NCBI RefSeq assembly: GCF_014646895.1
Contig: NZ_BMOD01000004.1
Location: forward strand, 259,993-323,992
Direction of reading: 5' to 3'
Source: Deinococcus roseus
GTDB lineage: Bacteria; Deinococcota; Deinococci; Deinococcales; Deinococcaceae
Length of the DNA stretch: 64,000 bases
The position numbers were made by a program, and so were the translations under genes. Under the pieces are notes generated by a model. It was not told where the DNA came from, made no database searches, and saw only the letters and a program-made list of their open reading frames with translations. Positions within the stretch are counted from its first letter, which is position 1. The number at the start of each line of letters is the position of its first letter. Shown here one piece after another: positions 47,752-55,430 of this stretch.

Positions 47752-47997
47752 GTTTGTCTCCTGTAAAAGGCACGTCCTTCTGGCTTTGCAGAAGCACGGG
47801 AGGGGCCAGTCTGGGGCCTCAGGATCAGAACAGAGCCAGCCCTTTACATCAGAACACTGCTCTGGACTTGCAAGTCTGGGCCAGATCACAGAATTCAGGC
47901 AAAAACAAAACCCAAAATCAGGGGTCAGACCTCTGAGACCTCTAAAATACTTTCTCTTGTTTTGTGGGTTCAGGCTGGTGTGGCCTTCTGGTCCTGT

Positions 47998-48158
47998 CCG
48001 GGGTTATGCCCACGTTGCCGTGGGGTTTAGTTCCAGACTTGATTGCTGTGAGCAATCCGGGGAGGGTGGGACTGTCACCCTGGAGGCATCCGCAGATGTG
48101 TTCGCTGACCTCCACCTCGTATTCCTGAAGCCTTCAAAAGCTTTCAGGACCTTGCGCT
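47998..48158 (-). ncRNA. glmS ribozyme/riboswitch
   Basis: Self-cleaving RNA activated by glucosamine-6-phosphate. Read leftward, the RNA starts A|GCGC (cleavage between 48158 and 48157). A P2-like CCTGAAAGC/GCTTCAGG stem follows, then the conserved ACGAGGTGGAGG, GCGAAC and GCGGATGCCTCC, in the order of the glmS ribozyme core; then a P4-like GGGTG/CACCC stem and two further hairpins (GATTGC/GCAATC and CCCACG-GCAA-CGTGGG). The 3' edge is approximate. The RNA lies unusually far (about 250 nt) from the glmS start codon. Confidence 0.88.
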
Positions 48159-48218
48159 TCCCTGTTGTCCTGCTGGTCTTGCTGTGCTCTGTGGTGACCC
48201 TGCACCTCCTTTTGACAG

Positions 48219-48250
48219 ACTATAGCATACACATCATCAGCAAGATGTGT
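48219..48250 (-). promoter_or_regulatory. glmS promoter region with inverted repeat
   Basis: Leftward TATAGT (48219-48224, complement) lies about 60 bp before the ribozyme 5' end. ACACATC-N8-GATGTGT (48229-48250) covers the -35 side and could be an operator. The 47752-47990 part of the gap shows no convincing gene. Confidence 0.45.
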
Positions 48251-48502
48251 AGTGATGGGAACTTTTTTTCGCAAATCTGTCCAGATGAATTTGCGCTTCA
48301 GGGCAGGGATCTGTAGCACACTTTGCCAAATCCAGCATTGCAGAAGTCACGGTGAGAGGGACATGGCAGAAAGCTCCGGGTATTTTCATCAAGCTTCTGT
48401 TACCATGTTTTGTGGCGTTTTCCCTGGCCCCTCATGCAAGCTCTGCAACCAGAGAAAAGGTCCAGCAAAACATCAGAAATGAACCCAGGGAGGTGGCGGT
48501 CA

Positions 48503-48700
48503 ATGCCCACATACCAGTACAAAAACCTCAACACCGGTGAAACCTTCGAAGTCTCCCAGCGCATCACTGAAAAGGCCTGGACCGTGCACCCCGAAACCGG
48601 GGATCCGGTCAAGCGCCTGATCAGCAAGCCGGGCATCGCCTTCAAAGGCTCGGGATTTTATGTCAACGACAGCCGTCCCAGCAGCAGTTCGGAGGGGTAA
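48503..48700 (+). CDS. FmdB-like small protein without zinc-ribbon cysteines
   Basis: A 65-residue protein that begins MPTYQYKNLNTGETFEV, like FmdB-type zinc-ribbon regulators (MPTYEYxC...CG), but every cysteine is missing. The zinc site is therefore lost and the role is unclear. GGGAGGTGG lies upstream of the ATG. Its stop is followed immediately (0 bp) by the TTG of the HtrA-like gene, so the pair is an operon. Confidence 0.65.
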   Translation: MPTYQYKNLNTGETFEVSQRITEKAWTVHPETGDPVKRLISKPGIAFKGSGFYVNDSRPSSSSEG

Positions 48701-49801
48701 TTGAAACTCAGGGGAATTGCGCGCATTTCACTGGCCATTGCCGCCCTGGGGGCCGTCAGTCTGACCGGCTTCTGGCTGGGGCGTTTTCAGGCTGCCAGCC
48801 CACTGGTCACCAGCGATGAAATCAACACCGTGGAGGTCACCAACAAGAACCTCAAGGCACTGGTGCGGGTCATTGCACGCATTCCCAAAGCCCAGCTGCA
48901 GCCCGGAGAATCCCCGGATGAAATTGGCAGCGGGTTCTTCTACAAATCCAACCGCATCATCACCAATTACCACGTGGTGCAGTACGCAGAGAGCATCCAG
49001 GTGGAACTGGCCGATGGTCGCATCGTGACGGCCAAACTGGACGGCATTGACCCCGGCATCGACATCGCCATCCTGGCGGTTTCCGGGGTGCAGGCTCCAG
49101 CCACCATGCGTTTTGGAACCAGCGACAAGCTGATCATCGGGCAGAAGCTGATCATTTTCGGATCTCCTTTCGGGGTGAAAAGCTTTGTGAGCACCGGAGA
49201 ACTGGCCGCCGTGGAGCGCACGGCTCCTCCAGCAGATGACATCGGCCAGGAAGTCCCGGCCATGATGATGACCACTGCTTTCCTGCAACGTGGCAACAGC
49301 GGGGGTCCCATCCTCAACTCCCGTGGCGTGGTGGTCGGGGTGGCCGATGCCATGATGGCCTCCAACACCTTCGCAGCAGATGGGTCCATTGGTCTGGCCA
49401 TCCCCATTGATCTGGTCAAAGAATCCATCCAGGACCTGGAACAGATTGGCATCTCCCAGCGTGGCTCTCTTGGAATCACCATGAGCAACCTGGGCGACCT
49501 GGAACCCATCATCCGCAAACAGGCTGGCATCACCACCACCGATGGTGCCGTGGTGGAAGAAGTTCCTGCAGGATCTCTGGGCCAGCGGGCAGGTCTGCGC
49601 GGAGCCATCCGGGACAACAACCGTGCACTGGTCTCTCTGGGAGACGTGATTGTCGCCATCGACAGCCAGCGGGTCAAGGACCAGTACGACGTGGTGCGCC
49701 TGGTGGCCGCCAAACGCCCTGGCCAGAAGCTGACCATCAAGGTCTGGCGCAACAAAAAAGAAGTCACTTTGACAGCAACTGTGGTGAAGAGACAGCGTTA
49801 G
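48701..49801 (+). CDS. HtrA/Deg-family serine protease with PDZ domain
   Basis: A membrane-anchored envelope protease for misfolded proteins. The 366-residue protein has an N-terminal signal anchor (IARISLAIAALGAVSLTGFWLG), a trypsin-like domain with catalytic His91 (NYHVV), Asp121 (DIAIL) and Ser200 (GNSGGP), and a C-terminal PDZ domain (about 265-365, AGLRGAIRDNNRALVSLGDVIVAID). Start is the TTG at 48701, behind GGAGGGG. Coupled to the FmdB-like gene. All three catalytic residues are intact, so it should be active. Confidence 0.93.
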   Translation: MKLRGIARISLAIAALGAVSLTGFWLGRFQAASPLVTSDEINTVEVTNKNLKALVRVIARIPKAQLQPGESPDEIGSGFFYKSNRIITNYHVVQYAESIQVELADGRIVTAKLDGIDPGIDIAILAVSGVQAPATMRFGTSDKLIIGQKLIIFGSPFGVKSFVSTGELAAVERTAPPADDIGQEVPAMMMTTAFLQRGNSGGPILNSRGVVVGVADAMMASNTFAADGSIGLAIPIDLVKESIQDLEQIGISQRGSLGITMSNLGDLEPIIRKQAGITTTDGAVVEEVPAGSLGQRAGLRGAIRDNNRALVSLGDVIVAIDSQRVKDQYDVVRLVAAKRPGQKLTIKVWRNKKEVTLTATVVKRQR

Positions 49802-49835
49802 ATCTCCCTGCTTTATTGAGGTGGGCGTTTTAGTG

Positions 49836-50029
49836 CACTGCGGGTCAGATCCCCCTGCGCATCGCTGACGCTCTGTGGTTCCCCCTTAACGAAGGGGGAT
49901 TTCTGTCGTCCTACACCCATCCCCCAACGCTGACGGGGGACAGTGCAAGCGCAGCGAGCACAGGGGGATCTGACCCGCAGTGTTCCCAGAAGAACATTCC
50001 AACCAATCAGGGGGATCTGACCCCCAGTG
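49836..50029. repeat. Inverted and tandem repeat cluster after the HtrA gene
   Basis: A 22-bp unit starting CACTGCGGGTCAGATCCCCC occurs at 49836-49857, and its exact complement at 49961-49982 and, with one change, at 50008-50029. The last two belong to a 47-bp tandem duplication. Between them sits a CCCCCTT/AAGGGGG hairpin. Confidence 0.8.
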
Positions 50030-50296
50030 CTCCCAGACCGCCATTCCAAACAAAACCTGATGCAAAACCCCTTTCCCAGGTTTCACCAGTCCCCAAACCG
50101 AAACCAGCGCCCAGACCCCTTCCAGCAGCACAAATCCCCATTCTTGCATCAGCAGGGCATCGATGGCCAGAATGCCTGAGCCTGCGGCGTTGAGGATCAG
50201 GTAGATGCGGCTGGCGGGGTCCAGTTTTCTGGCCTGCACCAGAATGAATGCTGCAAGAACCATGAGTGCACCGGTGATCTGAATGACCTGTTCCAC
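49886..50296 (-). CDS. CBU_0592-like small membrane protein with repeat-derived tail
   Basis: The first 80 residues are a three-helix membrane domain like CBU_0592 (TGALMVLAAFILVQARKLDPASRIYLILNAAGSGILAIDALL, then EWGFVLLEGVWALVSVWGLVK). The frame then runs on for about 50 residues through the repeat cluster (GSDPPDWLECSSGNTAGQIPL), giving a C terminus unlike that domain. The real stop may have been lost by repeat insertion. Start ATG at 50296. Function unknown. Confidence 0.65.
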   Translation of the reverse strand: MEQVIQITGALMVLAAFILVQARKLDPASRIYLILNAAGSGILAIDALLMQEWGFVLLEGVWALVSVWGLVKPGKGVLHQVLFGMAVWEHWGSDPPDWLECSSGNTAGQIPLCSLRLHCPPSALGDGCRTTEIPLR

Positions 50297-50427
50297 GAGA
50301 AAACCTCCTCGCGTCGTCTTGTCTTGACCGGGTACGGCGCACCTCGTCCGAACGGGTCAGGCCCGCAAGCATGAAATTAACACACTCCGATGAGCAGATC
50401 AGGAGCAAACCACAGGCTTTTGAAAAG

Positions 50428-50456
50428 CAAAAGTGCTCCCAAAAGAGCACTTTTTG
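50428..50456 (-). terminator. Terminator of pckA
   Basis: Read leftward, AAAAGTGCTC-TTTTGG-GAGCACTTTT runs into TTTTC, about 15 bp after the pckA stop. Confidence 0.85.
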
Positions 50457-50470
50457 ATCAGAGGGCAGGT

Positions 50471-52057
50471 TTACACCAGTTCTTCGTGGGTGGGCATGCA
50501 GGCGGTGACTTCCTCGGAAACGCCCGATTCGAAACGTTTGAAGTTGTCCCTGAACATGCGGGCCAGCCTGCGGGCGGTGCGGTCGTATTCGGGTTTGTCC
50601 TGCCAGGTGTCTCTGGGGTTCAGGATGTCTCTGGGCACACCAGGAACGCGGGTGGGGATGGAGAGGTTGAAGAAAGGCTCGGTCACGAACTCCACATCGT
50701 CCAGATCCCCGTTCAGGGCAGCGTTGATCATGTTGCGGGTGTAGGAGATGCTCATGCGTTTGCCCTGACCGTATTTGCCGCCGCTCCATCCGGTGTTGAC
50801 CAGCCAGACTTTGGCTCCGGTTTCTTCCACGCGGCGGGCCAGCAGTTCTGCGTACACACCCGGGTGACGGGGCATGAAGGGGGCTCCGAAGCAGGTGGAG
50901 AAGGTGGGGATGGGTTCGGTCACGCCCTGTTCGGTTCCAGGGATCTTGGCGGTGAAGCCAGAGATGAACTGGTACATCATCTGCTCGCGCGTGAGGCGGG
51001 AGATGGGAGGCAGCACCCCGTAAGCATCTGCGGTCAGGAACACGATGTTTTTGGGCCTTGTGCCCCGTCCGCCGGGTGCAATGTTATCGATGTGGGTGAT
51101 GGGATAGGCACTGCGGGTGTTTTCGGTGATGCGTCCATCGTCGAGGTCGAGGGTGCGGTCTGCACGCATCACCACGTTTTCCAGCACGGTGCCATACATG
51201 CGGGTGGTTTTGAAGATGGCGGGTTCTGCAGCGGGGTTCAGGTTGATGACTTTGGCATAACAACCTCCCTCGAAGTTGAAGATGCCGTGGTCGGTCCAGC
51301 CATGCTCGTCGTCTCCGATCAGGGCACGTTTGGGGTCTGCCGAGAGGGTGGTCTTTCCTGTTCCAGACAACCCGAAGAACAGTGCGGTGTCTCCAGCAGG
51401 TCCGATGTTGGCCGAGCAGTGCATGGGCATCACACCAAGATCCGGGAGTTCAAAGTTCAGCACCCCGAAGATGCCTTTTTTGTTCTCTCCGGCGTATTTG
51501 GTGCCTCCGACCAGGATGGTGCGTTTTGAAAAATTCACGATGATGAAGGTTTCGGTGCGGGTGCCGTCAATGGCAGGATCGGCTTTGAAACTGGGCAGGT
51601 TGATGACCGTGAAGGAGGGGGCAAAACCGCGCAATTCCACTTTGGTGGGGCGCACAAACATGTTGCGCACAAAGAGGCTGTGGTAGGCCATCTCGGTGAT
51701 GAAGCGCACAGGCATGTGGTAATCGGGGTCGGTGCCTGCGAACAGGTTCTGCACAAAGATTTCCTTGCCTTCCATGTGGGCAATCATCTTGTCGTGCAGG
51801 CGGTCAAAAACCTCTGCAGAGATGGGGGTGTTGAAACCGCCCCACCAGACCCGGTCCCGGGTGTTCTCGTCTTCCACAATGAAGCGGTCTTTTGGGCTGC
51901 GTCCGGTGTGGGGGGTGGTTTCCACCAGCAGGGGGCCACCTTCCACGATGTGGCCTTCTCCCAGTCTCACTGCAGCTTCGTAGAGTTCGGCAACACCGGG
52001 ATTCCAGTGCAGGTTGACATTTTTTGCTCCCAGGTAACTCAGGTCTTCTGTGCCCAT
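50471..52057 (-). CDS. pckA: Phosphoenolpyruvate carboxykinase (ATP)
   Basis: First step of gluconeogenesis: oxaloacetate + ATP to PEP + CO2. The 528-residue protein has TPHTGRSPKDRFIV near residue 49, VRNMFVRPTKVEL, the P-loop FFGLSGTGKTTLSAD (about 236), GDDEHGW, FEGGCYAK and the C-terminal NTGWSGGKYGQGKRMSISYTR. Start is the ATG at 52057 with GGAGG 5 bases upstream; the frame is open to 52078. Divergent from glgC across a 427-bp spacer with palindromes and direct repeats, so gluconeogenesis and glycogen synthesis may be coregulated. Confidence 0.96.
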   Translation of the reverse strand: MGTEDLSYLGAKNVNLHWNPGVAELYEAAVRLGEGHIVEGGPLLVETTPHTGRSPKDRFIVEDENTRDRVWWGGFNTPISAEVFDRLHDKMIAHMEGKEIFVQNLFAGTDPDYHMPVRFITEMAYHSLFVRNMFVRPTKVELRGFAPSFTVINLPSFKADPAIDGTRTETFIIVNFSKRTILVGGTKYAGENKKGIFGVLNFELPDLGVMPMHCSANIGPAGDTALFFGLSGTGKTTLSADPKRALIGDDEHGWTDHGIFNFEGGCYAKVINLNPAAEPAIFKTTRMYGTVLENVVMRADRTLDLDDGRITENTRSAYPITHIDNIAPGGRGTRPKNIVFLTADAYGVLPPISRLTREQMMYQFISGFTAKIPGTEQGVTEPIPTFSTCFGAPFMPRHPGVYAELLARRVEETGAKVWLVNTGWSGGKYGQGKRMSISYTRNMINAALNGDLDDVEFVTEPFFNLSIPTRVPGVPRDILNPRDTWQDKPEYDRTARRLARMFRDNFKRFESGVSEEVTACMPTHEELV

Positions 52058-52172
52058 GATCGCCTCCGTGCGGGTCATACAACCCCTTTTGCGTTGTGTT
52101 TTCAGGTGGGGTTGGAAATTTCCTTAACTGTAGCAAAATACTTTTTTTCACGGACCTGCAATCATCTCATCT

Positions 52173-52203
52173 GTCAAGTCATTTGAATGAACAAAGTCCT
52201 TTT
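52173..52203 (+). repeat. 31-bp imperfect direct repeat, copy 1
   Basis: GTCAAGTCATTTGAATGAAC followed by AAAGTCCTTTT. It matches copy 2 (52288-52318) at 26 of 31 positions and lies on the pckA side of the spacer. Confidence 0.6.
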
Positions 52204-52267
52204 TACCTGTTCTGCAGAGAAATTTCAGTTCGATTTGCACCGTGTGAAGTGCCTTTGAATTAGGTGT

Positions 52268-52295
52268 AGTGTATACACTTAACTCAGGTTAAGTG
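52268..52295. promoter_or_regulatory. Overlapping operator-like palindromes between pckA and glgC
   Basis: AGTGTATACACT (52268-52279, perfect) overlaps CACTTAAC-TCAG-GTTAAGTG (52276-52295, perfect). A dimeric regulator could bind either and control one or both divergent genes. The rest of 52058-52483 shows no gene. Confidence 0.55.
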
Positions 52296-52318
52296 ATTTC
52301 AACAAACAAAGTCCTTTT
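52288..52318 (+). repeat. 31-bp imperfect direct repeat, copy 2
   Basis: GTTAAGTGATTTCAACAAAC followed by AAAGTCCTTTT. Its left end is the right arm of the CACTTAAC palindrome. Confidence 0.6.
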
Positions 52319-52483
52319 CATCCCGCATCCCCTGCTGCACGAAAATTACGGCAAATCTGACTGACGGCTGAAAAAAGGACTGCGTAAAAACATTCCTTCC
52401 TGTTTAGTTCTCAGGGTCCACCCGCAGGCCAAACCGGAAAACATGCGATAGAATGAAGCAAATTTAAAGCAAGGTGGTTGAAA

Positions 52484-53722
52484 GTGGCGAAACGAGTATT
52501 AGGAATGATTCTGGCAGGCGGACAAGGCACACGACTCAGCCCCCTCACCGCCAAACGGTCCAAACCCGCAGTGCCCTTCGGCAGCAAATACCGCATCATT
52601 GACTTTGCGCTGAACAATTTCATCAACTCGGGCATCTTCAGCATTTACGTCCTGACCCAGTTCAAAGCCCAATCCCTCACCGAGCACATCCAGCGCGGCT
52701 GGCGTTTCGGAACATTTCTCTCGGACTACTTCATCACCCTGGTGCCTGCCCAGATGTACCGCTACGAGGAACTCGGACCCGTGTGGTACCGCGGAACCGC
52801 AGATGCCGTTTACCAGAACCTCCACCTTGTGCAGAACTACCACGCCGATTATGTGGCCGTGTTCTCTGGAGACCACATCTACAAAATGAATGTGGCCCAC
52901 ATGATCGAAATGCACGAAGACACCCGTGCAGACATCACCATCGCCGCCTACCCCATGCCTGTGTCCCAGGCCAGCCGTTTCGGGGTCATGCAGGTGGACG
53001 AGCGGTACCGCATCATCGGCTTTGAGGAGAAACCCAAAGAACCCAAGGGCCTCCCTGACAAACCCGACACTGCACTCACCAGCATGGGCAACTACATCTT
53101 CAGTGCCAAAGCCCTGGAAGAGTTGCTGCACGAAGCCGAACGTGAAGGCGGCTACGACTTCGGGAAAGACATCATTCCCAAGGCCATCCGCGATGGTTAC
53201 CACGTGCAGGCCTACGACTTCGCACGCAACCCCATCCCTGGCCAGACCGGACCCAACACCTACTGGCGCGATGTGGGAACCCTGGACGCTTACTTTGAAG
53301 CCAGCATGGACCTGGTGAGCGCCAAACCCGAATTCGACCTCTACAACCCCGAATTTCCCCTGCGAACCGCCATGGAATTCAGCCCTCCTGCCAAATTTGT
53401 GCACGAGGCCGGAGACCGCACTGGTCGGGCCCTCAACAGCCTGCTGGCTGGAGGCGTGATTGTCTCGGGTGGCACCGTGCGCGAGAGCGTGGTGTCCCGC
53501 CGCGTGCGCGTCAACAGTTACGCTGAAATCAACCGCAGCGTGATTCTGGACGAGGTGGAAATTGGACGGCACACCCGCATCCAGAACGCCATCGTTGACA
53601 AGAACGTGCACATTCCCCCAGGAACCCAGATCGGTTACGACCTGGAGGCCGACAAGGCCAGAGGCTTCATCATCACCGAAAACGGTGTTGTGGTGGTGCC
53701 CAAATCCTACAACTTCAAATAA
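52484..53722 (+). CDS. glgC: Glucose-1-phosphate adenylyltransferase
   Basis: Makes ADP-glucose for glycogen. The 412-residue protein has GMILAGGQGTRLSPLT (residues 8-23), SKPAVPFGSKYRIIDFALNNFINSG, the GTADAVYQNL signature, SGDHIYKM, FGVMQVDE and a C-terminal left-handed beta-helix with repeated VSGGTVRESVVSR-type turns. Start is the GTG at 52484 after AAGGTGG; a TTG at 52478 is possible. Divergent from pckA. No glgA or glgB is in the window. Confidence 0.95.
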   Translation: MAKRVLGMILAGGQGTRLSPLTAKRSKPAVPFGSKYRIIDFALNNFINSGIFSIYVLTQFKAQSLTEHIQRGWRFGTFLSDYFITLVPAQMYRYEELGPVWYRGTADAVYQNLHLVQNYHADYVAVFSGDHIYKMNVAHMIEMHEDTRADITIAAYPMPVSQASRFGVMQVDERYRIIGFEEKPKEPKGLPDKPDTALTSMGNYIFSAKALEELLHEAEREGGYDFGKDIIPKAIRDGYHVQAYDFARNPIPGQTGPNTYWRDVGTLDAYFEASMDLVSAKPEFDLYNPEFPLRTAMEFSPPAKFVHEAGDRTGRALNSLLAGGVIVSGGTVRESVVSRRVRVNSYAEINRSVILDEVEIGRHTRIQNAIVDKNVHIPPGTQIGYDLEADKARGFIITENGVVVVPKSYNFK

Positions 53723-53732
53723 GATTTCAGCA

Positions 53733-53769
53733 AAAAAGTCCCCTCCTCCGCAAAGGGTGAGGGGATTTT
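53733..53769. terminator. Terminator between glgC and the ADP-ribosylglycohydrolase gene
   Basis: TCCCCTC/GAGGGGA stem with T-rich flanks on both strands; serves the two convergent genes. Confidence 0.8.
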
Positions 53770-53779
53770 GCTGTGCGTC

Positions 53780-54856
53780 TTACAGGGCTTGCTGGAAAGC
53801 TTTTTCCTTTTCTGTCCAGGCGATTTCCGCTTTCAGGTAGGTGCTCAGGTCTTCAGTGTTGCCTTCTGCGTAAGCCAGGATGCGGTCCCGGTCCAGAAGT
53901 TTCTGCATGGGAATCCAGCCTGCACCATGTCTGGCCCCCAGAATGCCCCCTGCAATGGCAGCCACGGTGTCCGTATCAAACCCCAGACGCACAATTTCAT
54001 CCAGCAAGTCCAGAGGATCCTGGGGCTGCAGGGCCATCAGGATGCCGTGCAAACCACCCAGCAAACCATAACCCTGGTTGGGATGGGCACGGGTGAAATC
54101 ATCTGCCAGATGGGGCTTTGCTGTTTCGCTGATCCAATCCCCGAGGCTTTTGTGGTCCCTGAAATTCTGCCTGAACGCTGCCTGCAGGGTGTCTGAAACA
54201 AGATGCCCATCTGTGCGGTCAAAAGACCAGTCTGGTCTGGACAGCCAGATTTCCTCTGCATTGCGCACCCAGATGGGGAGTTTTTGCTGAACCTCTGCCA
54301 CACCCAGCCCTTGCAGGAAGCCAAAAGCGCAAGCCGCAACAGCATAGGCCGTGAATGCTGCCACCCCGTGGGCATGGGTCATCAGGCTGGAAGCCACCAC
54401 CACCTCTGAAAGTTCTTCAGGGGTGGAATACAGGGCAGCCAACGGAGCCACCCGCATGGCAGCACCCATTCCAGCAGAAGGACTGCCACTGCTCCTGAAG
54501 TCCTTGCCTTTGCGCAGGGCATGCACCGCTGCACTGAAATGGCGTCCATAGCCCCTGAAGGCTCCAGAACGCAAGCCCTCAATCAGCCATCTGGACCAGC
54601 GTTCGGGGGTGAACCCTTCCCGGCACACGTTGATCAGGGCCATGGCCTGCTGGGTGTCATCCGAGTGGATGCCCAGGGGCCTGAGCCGCCTGAGTTGCTG
54701 GGGAAACTGTTGCCGGATTTCCTGCATGGGGTGCTGCTCAGGCAGCCCCTGATACACCCCATAAATGCTGCGGATTTGCACCGCACTCCAGGTTTCAATG
54801 GGGCAACCCAGCGCATCTCCATAAGCCAGTCCGGGCAAAATGCCTGCTGCAGTCAT
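53780..54856 (-). CDS. ADP-ribosylglycohydrolase-family protein
   Basis: Likely cleaves ADP-ribose from proteins, nucleic acids or small molecules. The 358-residue protein has the ARH-type signatures GLAYGDALGCPIE near residue 10, HSDDTQQA (metal-binding, near 64), and FDTDTVAAIAGGILGARHG near 290. Start ATG at 54856, 1 bp after the exonuclease stop and behind GGGGTGG, so it is coupled. Forms a leftward unit with a DEDDh exonuclease and an Rnl5-type RNA ligase. That context suggests removal of ADP-ribose in RNA or DNA repair. Confidence 0.85.
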   Translation of the reverse strand: MTAAGILPGLAYGDALGCPIETWSAVQIRSIYGVYQGLPEQHPMQEIRQQFPQQLRRLRPLGIHSDDTQQAMALINVCREGFTPERWSRWLIEGLRSGAFRGYGRHFSAAVHALRKGKDFRSSGSPSAGMGAAMRVAPLAALYSTPEELSEVVVASSLMTHAHGVAAFTAYAVAACAFGFLQGLGVAEVQQKLPIWVRNAEEIWLSRPDWSFDRTDGHLVSDTLQAAFRQNFRDHKSLGDWISETAKPHLADDFTRAHPNQGYGLLGGLHGILMALQPQDPLDLLDEIVRLGFDTDTVAAIAGGILGARHGAGWIPMQKLLDRDRILAYAEGNTEDLSTYLKAEIAWTEKEKAFQQAL

Positions 54857-54857
54857 G

Positions 54858-55409
54858 TCACCACCCCAGCACTTTCCGGGCAATCCGGGCGATGTTGAAA
54901 GCATCATCCCCGCCCCGATGATGGGTGCCCTGCAATTCCAGGTTCTCAAAGCGCAAGGCCTGTCCCATGCCCAGGGCTTTAGGCAGGCCCCGTTCAGCAG
55001 CGTGTTGCTGTTTGATGTTCAGGTGATGGTCCTTGCGCAGTTCCTGCTCACCAAAGGTCTTGACCAGCATCTTGAAGTCGTAATCTCCCCAGGACCCCCA
55101 CTGGCAGGATTTGAAGTTGTGCCAGCCGTGCCTGCGGGTCAGGGCATTGAGTTGTTCCAGAAGGTCTGAACGCTGCACCACCTTTTCTGCTTCCAGAACA
55201 AAAGTCTCTGGGCTGATGGTGGTGAGTTCTGTGCAAAACGCACTGATTTCACTGTGTCTGGGAGGGATCAGAAATGATCCCCATTCCAGCACGCCCTCTC
55301 CTTCTTGCAGGATGGCGTAACCCAGTTCAATCACTTCACTGGACATGCCAGCAGGGATTTTCCCCTGCCAGCACGTGGATTCCACATCGATGATCAGGAT
55401 GTTTTTCAT
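54858..55409 (-). CDS. DEDDh 3'-5' exonuclease
   Basis: A 183-residue exonuclease of the RNase T/KapD-like type. Exo I is ILIIDVESTCW (residues 4-14), Exo II WGSWGDYDF (about 106-114) and Exo III HHRGGDDAFNIARIA (about 164-178). All four acidic residues and the histidine are visible. It lies between the RNA ligase (21 bp upstream) and the ADP-ribosylglycohydrolase. It probably trims RNA or DNA 3' ends before ligation. Confidence 0.9.
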   Translation of the reverse strand: MKNILIIDVESTCWQGKIPAGMSSEVIELGYAILQEGEGVLEWGSFLIPPRHSEISAFCTELTTISPETFVLEAEKVVQRSDLLEQLNALTRRHGWHNFKSCQWGSWGDYDFKMLVKTFGEQELRKDHHLNIKQQHAAERGLPKALGMGQALRFENLELQGTHHRGGDDAFNIARIARKVLGW

Positions 55410-55430
55410 GTGTCTGCTTTCTGTGTTTCA

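Noticed and set aside
48352..48540. 62-codon frame with signal-peptide-like start before the FmdB gene
   Set aside because: It overlaps the FmdB-like start by 38 bp, has only a GTG start and no conserved-looking mature part; hydrophobic stretch may be chance.
49836..50029. Insertion sequence
   Set aside because: Inverted repeats are present but there is no transposase frame between them; better described as small repeat units.
52268..52279. DdrO/RDRM radiation-response operator
   Set aside because: AGTGTATACACT does not match the TTATGT-N-ACATAA style motif; no RDRM-like site was found by eye in the window.
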